Of a DNA stretch of 64,000 bases, positions 55,463-63,900 are shown one piece after another. This DNA comes from Acidobacteriota bacterium (GTDB taxonomy: Bacteria > Acidobacteriota > Terriglobia > 20CM-2-55-15). Location of the stretch: the NCBI GenBank assembly GCA_022821145.1, contig JAJEEE010000041.1, positions 1-64,000 on the forward strand, given 5' to 3'. How positions within the stretch are numbered: position 1 is the first letter of the stretch; each line of letters opens with the position of its first letter. The position numbers and the translations under genes are program-made. Under the pieces are notes generated by a model. That model saw only the letters and a list, made by a program, of their open reading frames with translations. It searched no databases and was not told the DNA's origin.

Positions 55463-56443
55463 CTAGTCCGCCAGGAAGACGCTTTCGGCGAACGGCCACT
55501 CCGGGTCCGTCCACTGCGCGACGCAACTGAAACCGGCCCGCCGCCCCATGTCGGCCACTTCCTCGCGGTCGAACTTGTGGGAGCTCTCGGTCCATATCGT
55601 CTCCCCGCGCTCGAAATCGACGACGCGATCGGCCCGGCCGATCCGGACCGACTGATGCTCCAGGGATTCCAGGTGCATTTCGATTCGGCGCTCCGACGCG
55701 TTCCAGCGGGCCGCGTGGGCGAACCGCGAGAGGTCGAACTCGCCGTCGAGCTCGCGATTGATCCGGCAAAGCAGGTTGAGGTTGAACGCCGCCGTCACGC
55801 CGGCCGCATCGTCGTAGGCGCGCAGCAGGTCCGCGACGGGTTTCTCGAGATCCGTTCCCAGGATGAGCACATCCCGCGCACGGAGGGTTTCCCGAATCCG
55901 GGAAAGGAACTCGCCGGCGTGGGGCCGGTCGAAGTTGCCGATCGTGCTGCCGAGAAACAGCACGAGCAAGGGCTGGCCGTCGGCCGTTCGGTCCACGACC
56001 CTGCGGAGTCCGTCCAGGTAGGAGCAGGCCAGCGGCTCGACGATCAGTCCTTCGGTCGCGCCCAGCTCCGACGTGCACCGTTCCAGCGCGGTGACCGAGA
56101 TGTCGATCGGGTAGTACAGGCCGGGACCCGCGCCGCCGAACGCCGAGAGAACGCGGCGCGTCTTGGTCCCGCTGCCGCTTCCGAGCTCGGCCACCACGGG
56201 CGTCGTGTCGAAGTAGTCCGGTACGGTGTCGGCCGACGCCTCGAGCAGGCGTTCGTCGGCCCGGGTCAGTCCGTATTCCGGAAGCAGCGTGATGACCTCG
56301 AACAGGGCCGACCCCACGGCGTCGTACAGGTACTGGGACGGCACGTACTTCTGGCTCGGACAGGTCAGGCCGTGCTCGACGTCGCGCAGGAACTCGTCGG
56401 TCGCGATCGCGGTTTCCGGCTGGGCCGGTGCGGACCGCGTCAT
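55463..56443 (-). CDS. egtD: L-histidine N-alpha-methyltransferase (ergothioneine synthesis)
   Basis: 326 residues, SAM-dependent enzyme that makes hercynine (trimethylhistidine). SAM motif is ELGSGSGTKTRRVL (about 85-98), YPIDISVTAL follows, and LVLFLGSTIGNF (about 156-167) is the EgtD signature. The start ATG 56443 overlaps the egtB stop by 4 bp, so the two steps are coupled. The long upstream ORF is shadow over egtB. Confidence 0.94.
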   Translation of the reverse strand: MTRSAPAQPETAIATDEFLRDVEHGLTCPSQKYVPSQYLYDAVGSALFEVITLLPEYGLTRADERLLEASADTVPDYFDTTPVVAELGSGSGTKTRRVLSAFGGAGPGLYYPIDISVTALERCTSELGATEGLIVEPLACSYLDGLRRVVDRTADGQPLLVLFLGSTIGNFDRPHAGEFLSRIRETLRARDVLILGTDLEKPVADLLRAYDDAAGVTAAFNLNLLCRINRELDGEFDLSRFAHAARWNASERRIEMHLESLEHQSVRIGRADRVVDFERGETIWTESSHKFDREEVADMGRRAGFSCVAQWTDPEWPFAESVFLAD

Positions 56444-57765
56444 GGGCTCACCAGCCGGAACGTCGAGTAGATGTGCGGGTAGTGCGGCTGGAACCAGTTG
56501 CGGAACGAGCGCCGCAGCAGAGGCGCGGCCGTTCGCTGCGAACCGCCCTTCATGACGTAGTGCCGGCCGTCGAAGAAGTCGGCCGAGTAGCCCGGATAGA
56601 CATGAAAACTCCGGACGCCCGGAAGCGGCTCGAAGAGGGTCGACGTCCATTCCCACCCGTTCCCCAGAAGGTCGGCGACGCCGAAAGCGCTGTCGCCGGC
56701 CGGGAAGGAGCCGACCGGCGCCGGGTCCCACGACTGGAAATCGAAGTTGCCGTGCGCCGGTCCGGGGGGCGCGCCGCCCCAGGGGTAGGCCCGTTCCTCG
56801 CCGCCGGGCGAGCCGTAGGCCGCCCGGTGGAACTGGTCTTCGGTCGGCAGCGACCGTCCCTTCCACCGCGCGTACGCCGACGCCTCGGCGTGGCTGACGT
56901 ACACCGGCCAGGACGGCGGCAGCGGCCGCGTGTCGAACATGGTCCGGATGTTCCAGGCCTCCGAGCCGTTTCCGGCCGGTTCCCAGAAACGCGGGTGCCG
57001 GATGCCGGCCGCTTCGCGCCATGCGCGGTCCGGGTCCGTCCACAACGACGGGTCCGAGTAGCCGCCCTCGCGGACGAAGTCGAGGAACTGGCCGTTGGTC
57101 ACGTTGTGGCGGTCGATGGCGAACGCGGCCACGTCGCGCCGGACCGTGCCGAACTCGTTGTCCCAGCCGAACGCCGCGCGCGGCGGTTGGCCGAGCGTGG
57201 CCGCGCCCGCCGGGATCGGAACCTGTCCGGACGAAGGCCGCCGGGGCCCGGTTTCGCGCGCGCCGCCGCGGGGCGGGGCCTTGCACCGGGCGGGAAGCCA
57301 GTGCAGCATGTAGGCCAGAGTTTCGACGTGCATCAGGCGGTGTTCGACGGCGACCTCGAACACCAGGCCGCGGTCCAGGTCGTCCGACTCCGTGAAATCG
57401 GTTCGGGCCAGCGCGTCGTCCACTGCCGATCGCACGCGCTGCTTGTAGGCGTGGACGGCGTCCACGCGCGGCCAGTCGCCCGGGGCGTCGTCGGGCAATC
57501 CTCCGCCGACGGGATCGATGCCGAAGGCGAACAGCCGATCCAGCGTCGCATCGAAGGCCGGGATTCCGAACGTCGACCGGCACAGCAGGTTCCAGTCGAA
57601 AGCTTCCATGTGCCCCAGGTAGAAGAGGATTCGGTGGCGTTCCGGGATCGGACGTGCGGCCATTGCCTCCGGCGCCAGCATTCCGAACAGGGCGTCGCTG
57701 GACTCCCGGGCCGTCCGGAGCCGGTGGGTCAGGGAAGCGCGAAGGGCTGCGGCGTCGAACGTCAT
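56440..57765 (-). CDS. egtB: Ergothioneine synthase EgtB (sulfoxide synthase)
   Basis: A 441-residue non-heme iron enzyme that forms the C-S bond between hercynine and a thiol. The N-terminal DinB-like domain (about 1-165) gives iron ligands in FYLGHMEAFDWN and HRLMHVETLAYML (HxxxHxE). The C-terminal FGE-sulfatase domain (about 190-440) has GWDNEFG and YVSHAEASAYARWKGRSLPTE. It pairs with EgtD. No egtA or egtC is nearby, so the enzyme may use cysteine directly, as the EgtB of Chloracidobacterium does. That point is inference. Confidence 0.93.
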   Translation of the reverse strand: MTFDAAALRASLTHRLRTARESSDALFGMLAPEAMAARPIPERHRILFYLGHMEAFDWNLLCRSTFGIPAFDATLDRLFAFGIDPVGGGLPDDAPGDWPRVDAVHAYKQRVRSAVDDALARTDFTESDDLDRGLVFEVAVEHRLMHVETLAYMLHWLPARCKAPPRGGARETGPRRPSSGQVPIPAGAATLGQPPRAAFGWDNEFGTVRRDVAAFAIDRHNVTNGQFLDFVREGGYSDPSLWTDPDRAWREAAGIRHPRFWEPAGNGSEAWNIRTMFDTRPLPPSWPVYVSHAEASAYARWKGRSLPTEDQFHRAAYGSPGGEERAYPWGGAPPGPAHGNFDFQSWDPAPVGSFPAGDSAFGVADLLGNGWEWTSTLFEPLPGVRSFHVYPGYSADFFDGRHYVMKGGSQRTAAPLLRRSFRNWFQPHYPHIYSTFRLVSP

Positions 57766-57777
57766 TCGTGCGGCATC

Positions 57778-57817
57778 GAAACACCCGAGTGTTTCAGGTT
57801 GTCCGATCGAAAGTCAA
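57778..57817 (-). promoter_or_regulatory. egtB promoter with overlapping palindromic operator
   Basis: On the minus strand TTGACT (57812-57817), an 18-bp spacer and AACACT (57788-57793) make a promoter. A perfect inverted repeat GAAACAC-CCGA-GTGTTTC (57778-57795) overlaps the -10 and ends 12 bp before the egtB ATG, a typical position for a repressor site. The regulator is unknown. Confidence 0.5.
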
Positions 57818-57839
57818 CCGGACGGTCCGATCCGCGTGG

Positions 57840-57869
57840 TTCGCACGCGGCGGCGCGGGGGCGTATGAT
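57840..57869 (+). promoter_or_regulatory. Promoter of the DUF3179 gene
   Basis: TTCGCA (57840-57845), an 18-bp spacer and TATGAT (57864-57869). The -10 ends seven bases before ATG 57877, which implies a leaderless transcript and rules out the in-frame ATG at 57865. Confidence 0.5.
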
Positions 57870-57876
57870 GCCAGGT

Positions 57877-59256
57877 ATGAGCCGAGTTGCCGCAACCCTC
57901 CTCATCGCGTCGATGTGGATTACTTCCGCCGGCCCCGCCGCAGGTCAGGACGCCGGCTTGGGCGCGGACGTGTTCCTCCGGGCCGTCCAGCCCGACGAAG
58001 CCGCCGCGGCGCGCGCCCTGGACCGCATAGCCGCGGATTGGAACGACGGCCATGTGCCCATGCTCCTGGACCTGGCCGGATTCGTCTCGCCCGCCGTCGG
58101 CGGACGCATTCTCGAATTCCTCGAGGCCCGGACCGGTGAGCGCTTCGGCGCCGACATGAACCGGTGGCGCCGCTGGATGTGGAACCGCCCGTACGCGGCG
58201 CACCCCGAGTACCTGGAACTCAAGAGCCGCCTGTTCTCGCTGATCGACCCGTTGATGGGGGAGTTCCTGCAGCCTGGTCCGCCGCCGCTGATCCGGCTGG
58301 ACGAGGTGCAATGGGGCGGCGTGCGCGTCAACGGCATCCCGCCGCTGGACCATCCCGCGCACGTGCCCGCTTCGGAAGCCGGCTACCTGGGCGGCGGCGA
58401 CGTCGTGTTCGGCGTCGTCGTGAACGGCGAGGCCCGCGCCTATCCCAAGCGTATCCTGGGATGGCACGAAATGGCGTTGGACGAAGTGGGCGGCGTCGAG
58501 TTGACGATCATCTACTGCACGCTGTGCGGCACGGTGCTGCCCTACGAGAGCGAGGTCGCCGGCCGGACGCTGCGGTTCGGCACCAGCGGCCTGCTCTACC
58601 GTTCGAACAAGCTCTTCTTCGACCACAACACGGCCAGCCTCTGGTCGACGCTGACCGGAAGTCCCGTCATCGGGCCGCTGGCCGGCGCGGAAGGCGTCGC
58701 GCTCCGGCTGCGCCCCTCGGTGACCACGACGTGGCGGGAATGGGTGGCGGTCCATCCGGACACGCGCGTGCTGTCGCTGGACACCGGCTACAGCCGGGAC
58801 TACGCCGAGGGCGCGGCCTATCGAGACTACTTCGCGACGGACGCGCTGATGTTCGAAGTACCCGAGACCGACGACCGCCTGCGGAACAAGGACGAGGTGC
58901 TCGTCATGCGGATTGCCCCGGCGTCCGGGGGCGGACCCGCCCGGCCGTGGGCCATCGCCGTGGACTTCCTGGACCGGAACCGCGTCTACGCCTTCACGGC
59001 CCAGGGGCGGTCGTTCCTGGTCGTCACGACCGACGGCGGCGCGAACCGCGTATACGAGACCGGCGCCGTGGTCTTCGAGCCGTCCGGCGATCCTGAGACG
59101 CTGGTCGATGGGGCCGGGCGGCTGTGGCGGCTGGAACCGGAGGCCCTGGCGGCCGTCGACGATCCGGCGGCGACCCTGCCGCGGGTGACCGCCAACCGGG
59201 CCTTCTGGTTCGGCTGGCACGCGCAGTTTCCGGAGACCGAGCTGATCTACGAATGA
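57877..59256 (+). CDS. Exported DUF3179-domain protein
   Basis: 459 residues with a signal peptide (VAATLLIASMWITSAGPAAGQ). The N-terminal 120 residues are helical. The DUF3179 domain follows: VVNGEARAYPKRILGWHEM, IYCTLCGTVLPYE (about 211-223), FGTSGLLYRSNKLFFDH, then VLSLDTGYSRDY (about 300). The conserved Cys pair and His residues suggest metal or cofactor binding, but the function is not known. It is divergent from egtB and shares a 110-bp control region. Confidence 0.8.
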   Translation: MSRVAATLLIASMWITSAGPAAGQDAGLGADVFLRAVQPDEAAAARALDRIAADWNDGHVPMLLDLAGFVSPAVGGRILEFLEARTGERFGADMNRWRRWMWNRPYAAHPEYLELKSRLFSLIDPLMGEFLQPGPPPLIRLDEVQWGGVRVNGIPPLDHPAHVPASEAGYLGGGDVVFGVVVNGEARAYPKRILGWHEMALDEVGGVELTIIYCTLCGTVLPYESEVAGRTLRFGTSGLLYRSNKLFFDHNTASLWSTLTGSPVIGPLAGAEGVALRLRPSVTTTWREWVAVHPDTRVLSLDTGYSRDYAEGAAYRDYFATDALMFEVPETDDRLRNKDEVLVMRIAPASGGGPARPWAIAVDFLDRNRVYAFTAQGRSFLVVTTDGGANRVYETGAVVFEPSGDPETLVDGAGRLWRLEPEALAAVDDPAATLPRVTANRAFWFGWHAQFPETELIYE

Positions 59257-59343
59257 GGGCGCCGAGAACGGCCCATGATCTCTGATCGGCTCGTGCCGCT
59301 CCCTTGGCGGCGGTTCGGTCGTGAACGGATGGGTTGCTGAGCT

Positions 59344-60105
59344 GTGATGCGAAGACGGTTCCTGCTTGCAGCCGCCGGGTTGGCGTTGCTGGACTGGCCG
59401 TTGGTGGTCCATGCGTCGCAGCGCCGCGCGGACGAGGCAGCCATCCGGCTTCGCTTTCCGGACGGCGTGGATCTGACCGGCCTGTCGATCGAGTATTACC
59501 TTTCAGGGCCGTTCGGCGGGTACGGAAGCTTCATTCGTACGGATCGCGACCGTCGAGAATACACGATAGACATCTCGCGCAACGGCGAGACAGCCACGAC
59601 GCTGAAAGCCATCATTTATTGTCCGGGGTATCGGATCGTATTGTTGAACGACCCGATGGTGGCGACTCGCGCCGATTCGGCGGTGTCGATCGAATTGGAG
59701 CCGCTCGGTTCGATCCCATTGTCCGGACGACTTGTCTCCGCGCCTGCCAGGCTGCCGGCATGGCGGAGTCTCAGGGTCGAAGTTCAATACATTGCATACT
59801 GGGCGCACGCGTTCTACGGGATCCCGGATGGCATCGTGACGCAGTTCAAGGTGGCCGAGGCGGAACTCGACGCAGACGGCAGGTTCATGCTGAGTGTTCC
59901 CGACTTCGCTTCAGATCCGGTGGAAACGGCCTTTGGCGGCCACGTTCTCGAAAGCGTTTTTCAGTTGGCGCTCCGCGAGGTCGATACCGGAAATTTCCCT
60001 TACAGGATTCGGAACGTCGACGCGCCTGATGAGCCGTGGGGGGTCGACTTGCCGATAGCAGGGGACTACCCGCAAGAACTGCTCATCACGGGTGTTCCGG
60101 AGTAG
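59344..60105 (+). CDS. Exported protein of unknown function (Tat-like signal)
   Basis: 253 residues. The N-terminus MRRRFLLAAAGLALLDW with paired Arg and a short hydrophobic core resembles a Tat signal. The mature part is beta-rich (IRLRFPDGVDLTGLSIEYYL, IPLSGRLVSAPARLPAWRSL, ELDADGRFMLSVPDF), suggesting a carboxypeptidase-regulatory-like beta sandwich in the middle. No family is certain. Its codon use and base composition are visibly less GC-rich than the central genes, which hints at more recent acquisition. The start is GTG 59344 or ATG 59347. Confidence 0.6.
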   Translation: MMRRRFLLAAAGLALLDWPLVVHASQRRADEAAIRLRFPDGVDLTGLSIEYYLSGPFGGYGSFIRTDRDRREYTIDISRNGETATTLKAIIYCPGYRIVLLNDPMVATRADSAVSIELEPLGSIPLSGRLVSAPARLPAWRSLRVEVQYIAYWAHAFYGIPDGIVTQFKVAEAELDADGRFMLSVPDFASDPVETAFGGHVLESVFQLALREVDTGNFPYRIRNVDAPDEPWGVDLPIAGDYPQELLITGVPE

Positions 60106-60145
60106 AAGCCACGTAACAGTTGGCTGCGGTCGTTGGCCACCGAGA

Positions 60146-60481
60146 CTATCCGACGATCTCGCCGAGTCCTTCCAGCACGTCCCCGAGTTCCTCGGCCGAC
60201 GCGCCGCCGAGACGCCGACCGATGCGCTCCACCGAGAGAGTCCGGATCTGGCTGATTTTGACCCAAGATCGTCTCGGCGACTTCGAGGAAGTCAACTCGA
60301 GTGTCAGTGGGAACTGAGCTCTTGGCTCCCGGCTCGTCAGAGCCATGGCGATCACGGTGCCCGACCGATCGTTGAAGACGTCATGGCTGAGTATCAGGAC
60401 GGGTCGCCGCCCAGCTTGCTCGTGGCCGCGAACCGGATCCAGACTCGCCCACCGAATCTCGCCTCTCAATATTCTGGCCAT
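60146..60481 (-). CDS. mazF: MazF-type endoribonuclease toxin
   Basis: 111 residues from ATG 60481, typical for MazF/PemK. The N-terminus RGEIRWASLDPVRGHEQAGRR and VLILSHDVFNDRSGTVIAMALTS give the SH3-like toxin core; the GxEQxGxRP-type loop is readable as GHEQAGRRP. The later strand WVKISQIRTLSVERIGRRLG also matches. It cleaves mRNA when freed from its antitoxin. It overlaps the antitoxin gene by 16 bp, the usual arrangement, with the antitoxin first. Confidence 0.88.
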   Translation of the reverse strand: MARILRGEIRWASLDPVRGHEQAGRRPVLILSHDVFNDRSGTVIAMALTSREPRAQFPLTLELTSSKSPRRSWVKISQIRTLSVERIGRRLGGASAEELGDVLEGLGEIVG

Positions 60482-60702
60482 GTTTTCGCGTCGAGTCCTT
60501 CGTCGGCCAGTCTCTGCTCTTCGGCACGGTCCAACTTGGCGCACTCTCGCGCCAGCCGAGCGCGGTCCAGCCGCTCGATTTTCTCGCTCAGCGCCGTTTC
60601 CATCGCTTGGCTGCGATTCTTGAATCGGTCCCGCGAAACGAGATCGTCGACCCGGCTCACCAGTTGGGCGTCGAGCGTGAGAGCCACCTTTCTCTTCGGC
60701 AT
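60466..60702 (-). CDS. mazE: Ribbon-helix-helix antitoxin of the MazEF module
   Basis: 78 residues from ATG 60702, which has GGAGG six bases upstream; the ORF-track start at 60735 lies inside the operator. The N-terminus KRKVALTLDAQLVSRVDDLV and NRSQAMETALSEKI give the strand-helix-helix DNA-binding fold. The acidic/basic C-terminal tail (LARECAKLDRAEEQRLADEG) should wrap and inhibit the toxin. With the toxin it likely represses its own promoter. Confidence 0.85.
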   Translation of the reverse strand: MPKRKVALTLDAQLVSRVDDLVSRDRFKNRSQAMETALSEKIERLDRARLARECAKLDRAEEQRLADEGLDAKTWPEY

Positions 60703-60716
60703 GAGCGCCTCCCAGA

Positions 60717-60739
60717 AAGTATGGTATTTGATCATACTT
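60717..60739 (-). promoter_or_regulatory. Operator-promoter of mazEF
   Basis: A perfect inverted repeat AAGTATG-N9-CATACTT lies just upstream of the antitoxin. On the minus strand TTGTTT-N17-TACCAT can serve as promoter, so the palindrome covers spacer and -10. This is the expected place for an antitoxin operator. Confidence 0.6.
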
Positions 60740-60818
60740 CTGAAAACAATAGTCCGAACGTCGGGCCTCGATGGATGCGGCGGGAAGAGCGGTACCCGGG
60801 ATGAAGAGCGAAGGGAAA

Positions 60819-60891
60819 TGCCGAGGGACGGAATTGAACCGCCGACGCCGGCCTTTTCAGGGCCGCGCTCTACCGACTGAGCTACCTCGGC
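60819..60891 (-). tRNA. tRNA-Phe (anticodon GAA)
   Basis: A full cloverleaf on the minus strand. The acceptor stem GCCGAGG/CCTCGGC is followed by D-arm TAGCTCAGTCGGTAGAGC, anticodon loop CTGAAAA closed by CGGCC/GGCCG, and T-arm GGTTCAATTCC. The discriminator is A. CCA is not encoded. It lies between the mazEF module and ileS. Confidence 0.95.
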
Positions 60892-60920
60892 TGGGGCAAC
60901 CTTTCTAATCTAACGGTTTT

Positions 60921-60946
60921 GCGGCGCGGCGTAAAGCCCGCGCCGC
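60921..60946. terminator. Strong GC hairpin between ileS and tRNA-Phe
   Basis: GCGGCGCGG and CCGCGCCGC form a 9-bp stem with an 8-base loop, a few bases past the ileS stop. No T-tract follows on the minus strand, so it may act with Rho or stabilise the 3' end. Confidence 0.4.
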
Positions 60947-60952
60947 AGGCGT

Positions 60953-63900
60953 CTACGCCCGCTTCGAGAGGCCGATCTCGCAGTCCTCGCCGTCGATCCG
61001 GACACGGCTCCGGTGTTCCAGACCGTCGATCTCCATCCGGACGTCGATGGCCAGCGTCTCCGACTGGACATAGTCGCGCATGCTCTCGACCGCCTGGACG
61101 AGACGCTCGCCGGCGGCGAGGCCCAGGCGGATCCGGTCGGTCACGTCCAGCCCCGCCTCCCTCCGCATGTTCTGCACCCGGTTGACGAACTCGCGCGCGA
61201 TTCCCTCCCGCACCAGCTCCGGCGTCAACGACACGTCGAGCGCGACGGTCAGGCCGCCGCCGGATTCGACCGTCCATCCCTCGATGTCCCCGGTCCGCGT
61301 CGTCAGATCGCCCGTCTCGAGCACGACGTCCAGGTCGCCGACGCGGGCGGCGAAACGGCCGGTCGTCTCGTAGGCGGCGATCTCCTCGCCCGACATTCGC
61401 CGGACGCGTTCGGCGACGCGGTTGACGTCCTTCCCGAACCGCGGTCCCAGCTTCCGGAAGTTCGGCACGGCGTGCTTGTCGATCAGGGGCGAGTCCGCGT
61501 CGACGAACTCGATGGCCTTGACGTTGATCTCGTCGAGGATGATGTCCCGTGCGCCTTCGACGAGGCGGCGGACGGCGTCGCCGGCCGGCAGGGCGATTCG
61601 CGGCAGGGGCTGGCGGACCTTCAGGTTGTTCCGTGCGCGCATGGAGCGGACCAGCGACACGATGGTCTGCGCCAGCGCCATCCGCCGTTCCAGGTCCGGG
61701 TCGATCAGCGCGTCCCGCGGCTCGACCATCGGCGCGACGTGCACGGAGGCGTGCGGCTCCGCGCGCGTGGGCTCCATGAGCCGCGCGTAAATCCGGTCGG
61801 ACAGGAACGGTGCGATCGGCGCCATCATCTTGACCGCGCCGACGAGGCATTCGAACAACGTCTGGTAGGCGGCCGTCTTGTCGGCGTTCGGCTCGCCCTT
61901 CCAGAAGCGCCGGCGGTTGCGCCGGACGTACCAGTTCGACACCTGCTCGACGACGAAGTCATCGACGAGCCGGGCCGCGCGCGTGGGATCGTAGGCGTCC
62001 ATGGCCTGGATGTACGCCGTCGACGTGGAGTGCAGCAGCGACAGGATCCAGCGGTCGATGTCGGGGCGTTCGGCCACGGGAACCTCGGCCTCGGAGTGGT
62101 CGAACCCGTCGATGTTGGCGTAGAGCGCGAAGAACGCGTAGGTGTTCAGCAGCGTGTTGAACAGCTTGCGTTGGACGTCGGCCACGGCGTCGGTGTCGAA
62201 AAGCGTCGGTTTCCAGGGCGGGCTCGACGCGATGAAGAACCAGCGGACCGCGTCGGCGCCGTAGTCGTCGATCACGCGGATGGGGTCGACGGTGTTGCCG
62301 CGCGACTTGGCCATCTTCTGGCCGTTCTTGTCGAGCACCATGTCGTTGACGATGACGTTCCGGAACGCGGGTTCATCGAACAGGTGCGTGCCGATGGCGT
62401 GCAGCGTGTAGAACCATCCCCGGGTCTGGTCCACGCCCTCGGCGATGAAGTCGGCCGGGAACGCGCGCCGGAACGCGTCGCGATTCTCGAACGGGTAGTG
62501 GAGCTGGGCGAAGGGCATGGCGCCGGAATCGAACCAGACGTCGACCACCTCCGGAATCCGCTTCATCGCGCTCCCGCACTCGCACCGGATCGCGATCGCG
62601 TCGACGTGCGGCTTGTGGAGGTCCAGCGCCTCGGGGACATCCTCGCCCTCGCGACGCAGCTCGGCGATGCTGCCGATCGATCGCCGCCGGTCGCAGTCGG
62701 CGCACACCCAGATCGGTATCGGCGTGCCCCAGTACCGGTCCCGGGAGATGGCCCAGTCCTTGTTCTCCTCCAGCCAGTTTCCGAAGCGCCCCCGGCCCAC
62801 CTCGGGGGGGCGCCAGCCGATGCGGCCGTTGAACTCGATCATCTTCGACGCGTATGCGGTGGTCCGGATGTACCAGGAGCGCCGCGCGTAGAAAAGCAGG
62901 GGCGTTTCGCAGCGCCAGCAATGCGGGTAGCTGTGGCGGACGGTGTCGCGCGCGTGCAGCAGGCCGCGTTCGTCGAGGTCGGCCGCGATATCGGCGTCGG
63001 CGTCCTTGAAGAACCGTCCCGCCAGGGGCCCGGCCGCGTCCCTGAAGCGCCCCTGCGCGTCGACGGCGTGGATGACGGGCAGGTCGGCGTCTCGGGCGGC
63101 GTTGTAGTCGTCTTCACCGTAGGCCGGCGCGAGGTGCACGATTCCGGAGCCGTCCGTAGTGGTCACGAAGTCGGCGGCGATCACTCTCCACGCCGGTTTG
63201 TCGACGGGAAAGAAGTCGAACCACCGTTCGTATTCGAGTCCCACCAGCCGGGAGCCCGGAAACGAGTCCACCACCTCGGCGGCGCCGCCGAGGACCGGGA
63301 GGCGCTCCCTTGCCAGGATCAGGCGCTCGCCCGCGACGAGAGCGGCGACGTATTCGACGTCGGGGGCGACGGCGAGCGCGACGTTGGAAACCAGCGTCCA
63401 CGGAGTCGTCGTCCAGACGAGGAGAAACGCGTCGTCCGGGCCCTTCACGCGCGCCTTGACGTACACGGAGGGGTCGTCCACGTCCCGGTAGCCGAGCGAC
63501 ACCTCGTGAGACGACAACGGCGTGCCGCAACGCGGGCAGTAGAGCTGCACCCTGAGTCCCTGGTAGATGAGCCCGCTCTTGAAGAACGAGTCCAGCGCCC
63601 ACCAGACGGACTCGATGTAGTCGTTGTCGCACGTGATGTAGGGCGCGTCCATGTCGACCCAGAACCCCATGCGCTCGGTCAGGTCTTCCCAGAGGTCCTT
63701 GTACTCGAACACCGAACGGCGGCATTCGGCGTTGAAGCGGTCCACGCCGTACCGCTCGATCTCCTCCTTGCGCCGGATCCCGAGCGCGCGTTCGACCTCG
63801 ATCTCGACGGGCAGGCCGTGGGTGTCCCACCCGGCCTTGCGGTGCACCTGGTAGCCGCGCATCGTCTTGTAACGGCACACCAGGTCCTTGATCGCGCGCG

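Noticed and set aside
60733-60735. Antitoxin start at 60735 (MIKYHTFWEAL...)
   Set aside because: This ATG lies inside the operator palindrome, while ATG 60702 has a well-placed GGAGG and gives the normal antitoxin N-terminus.
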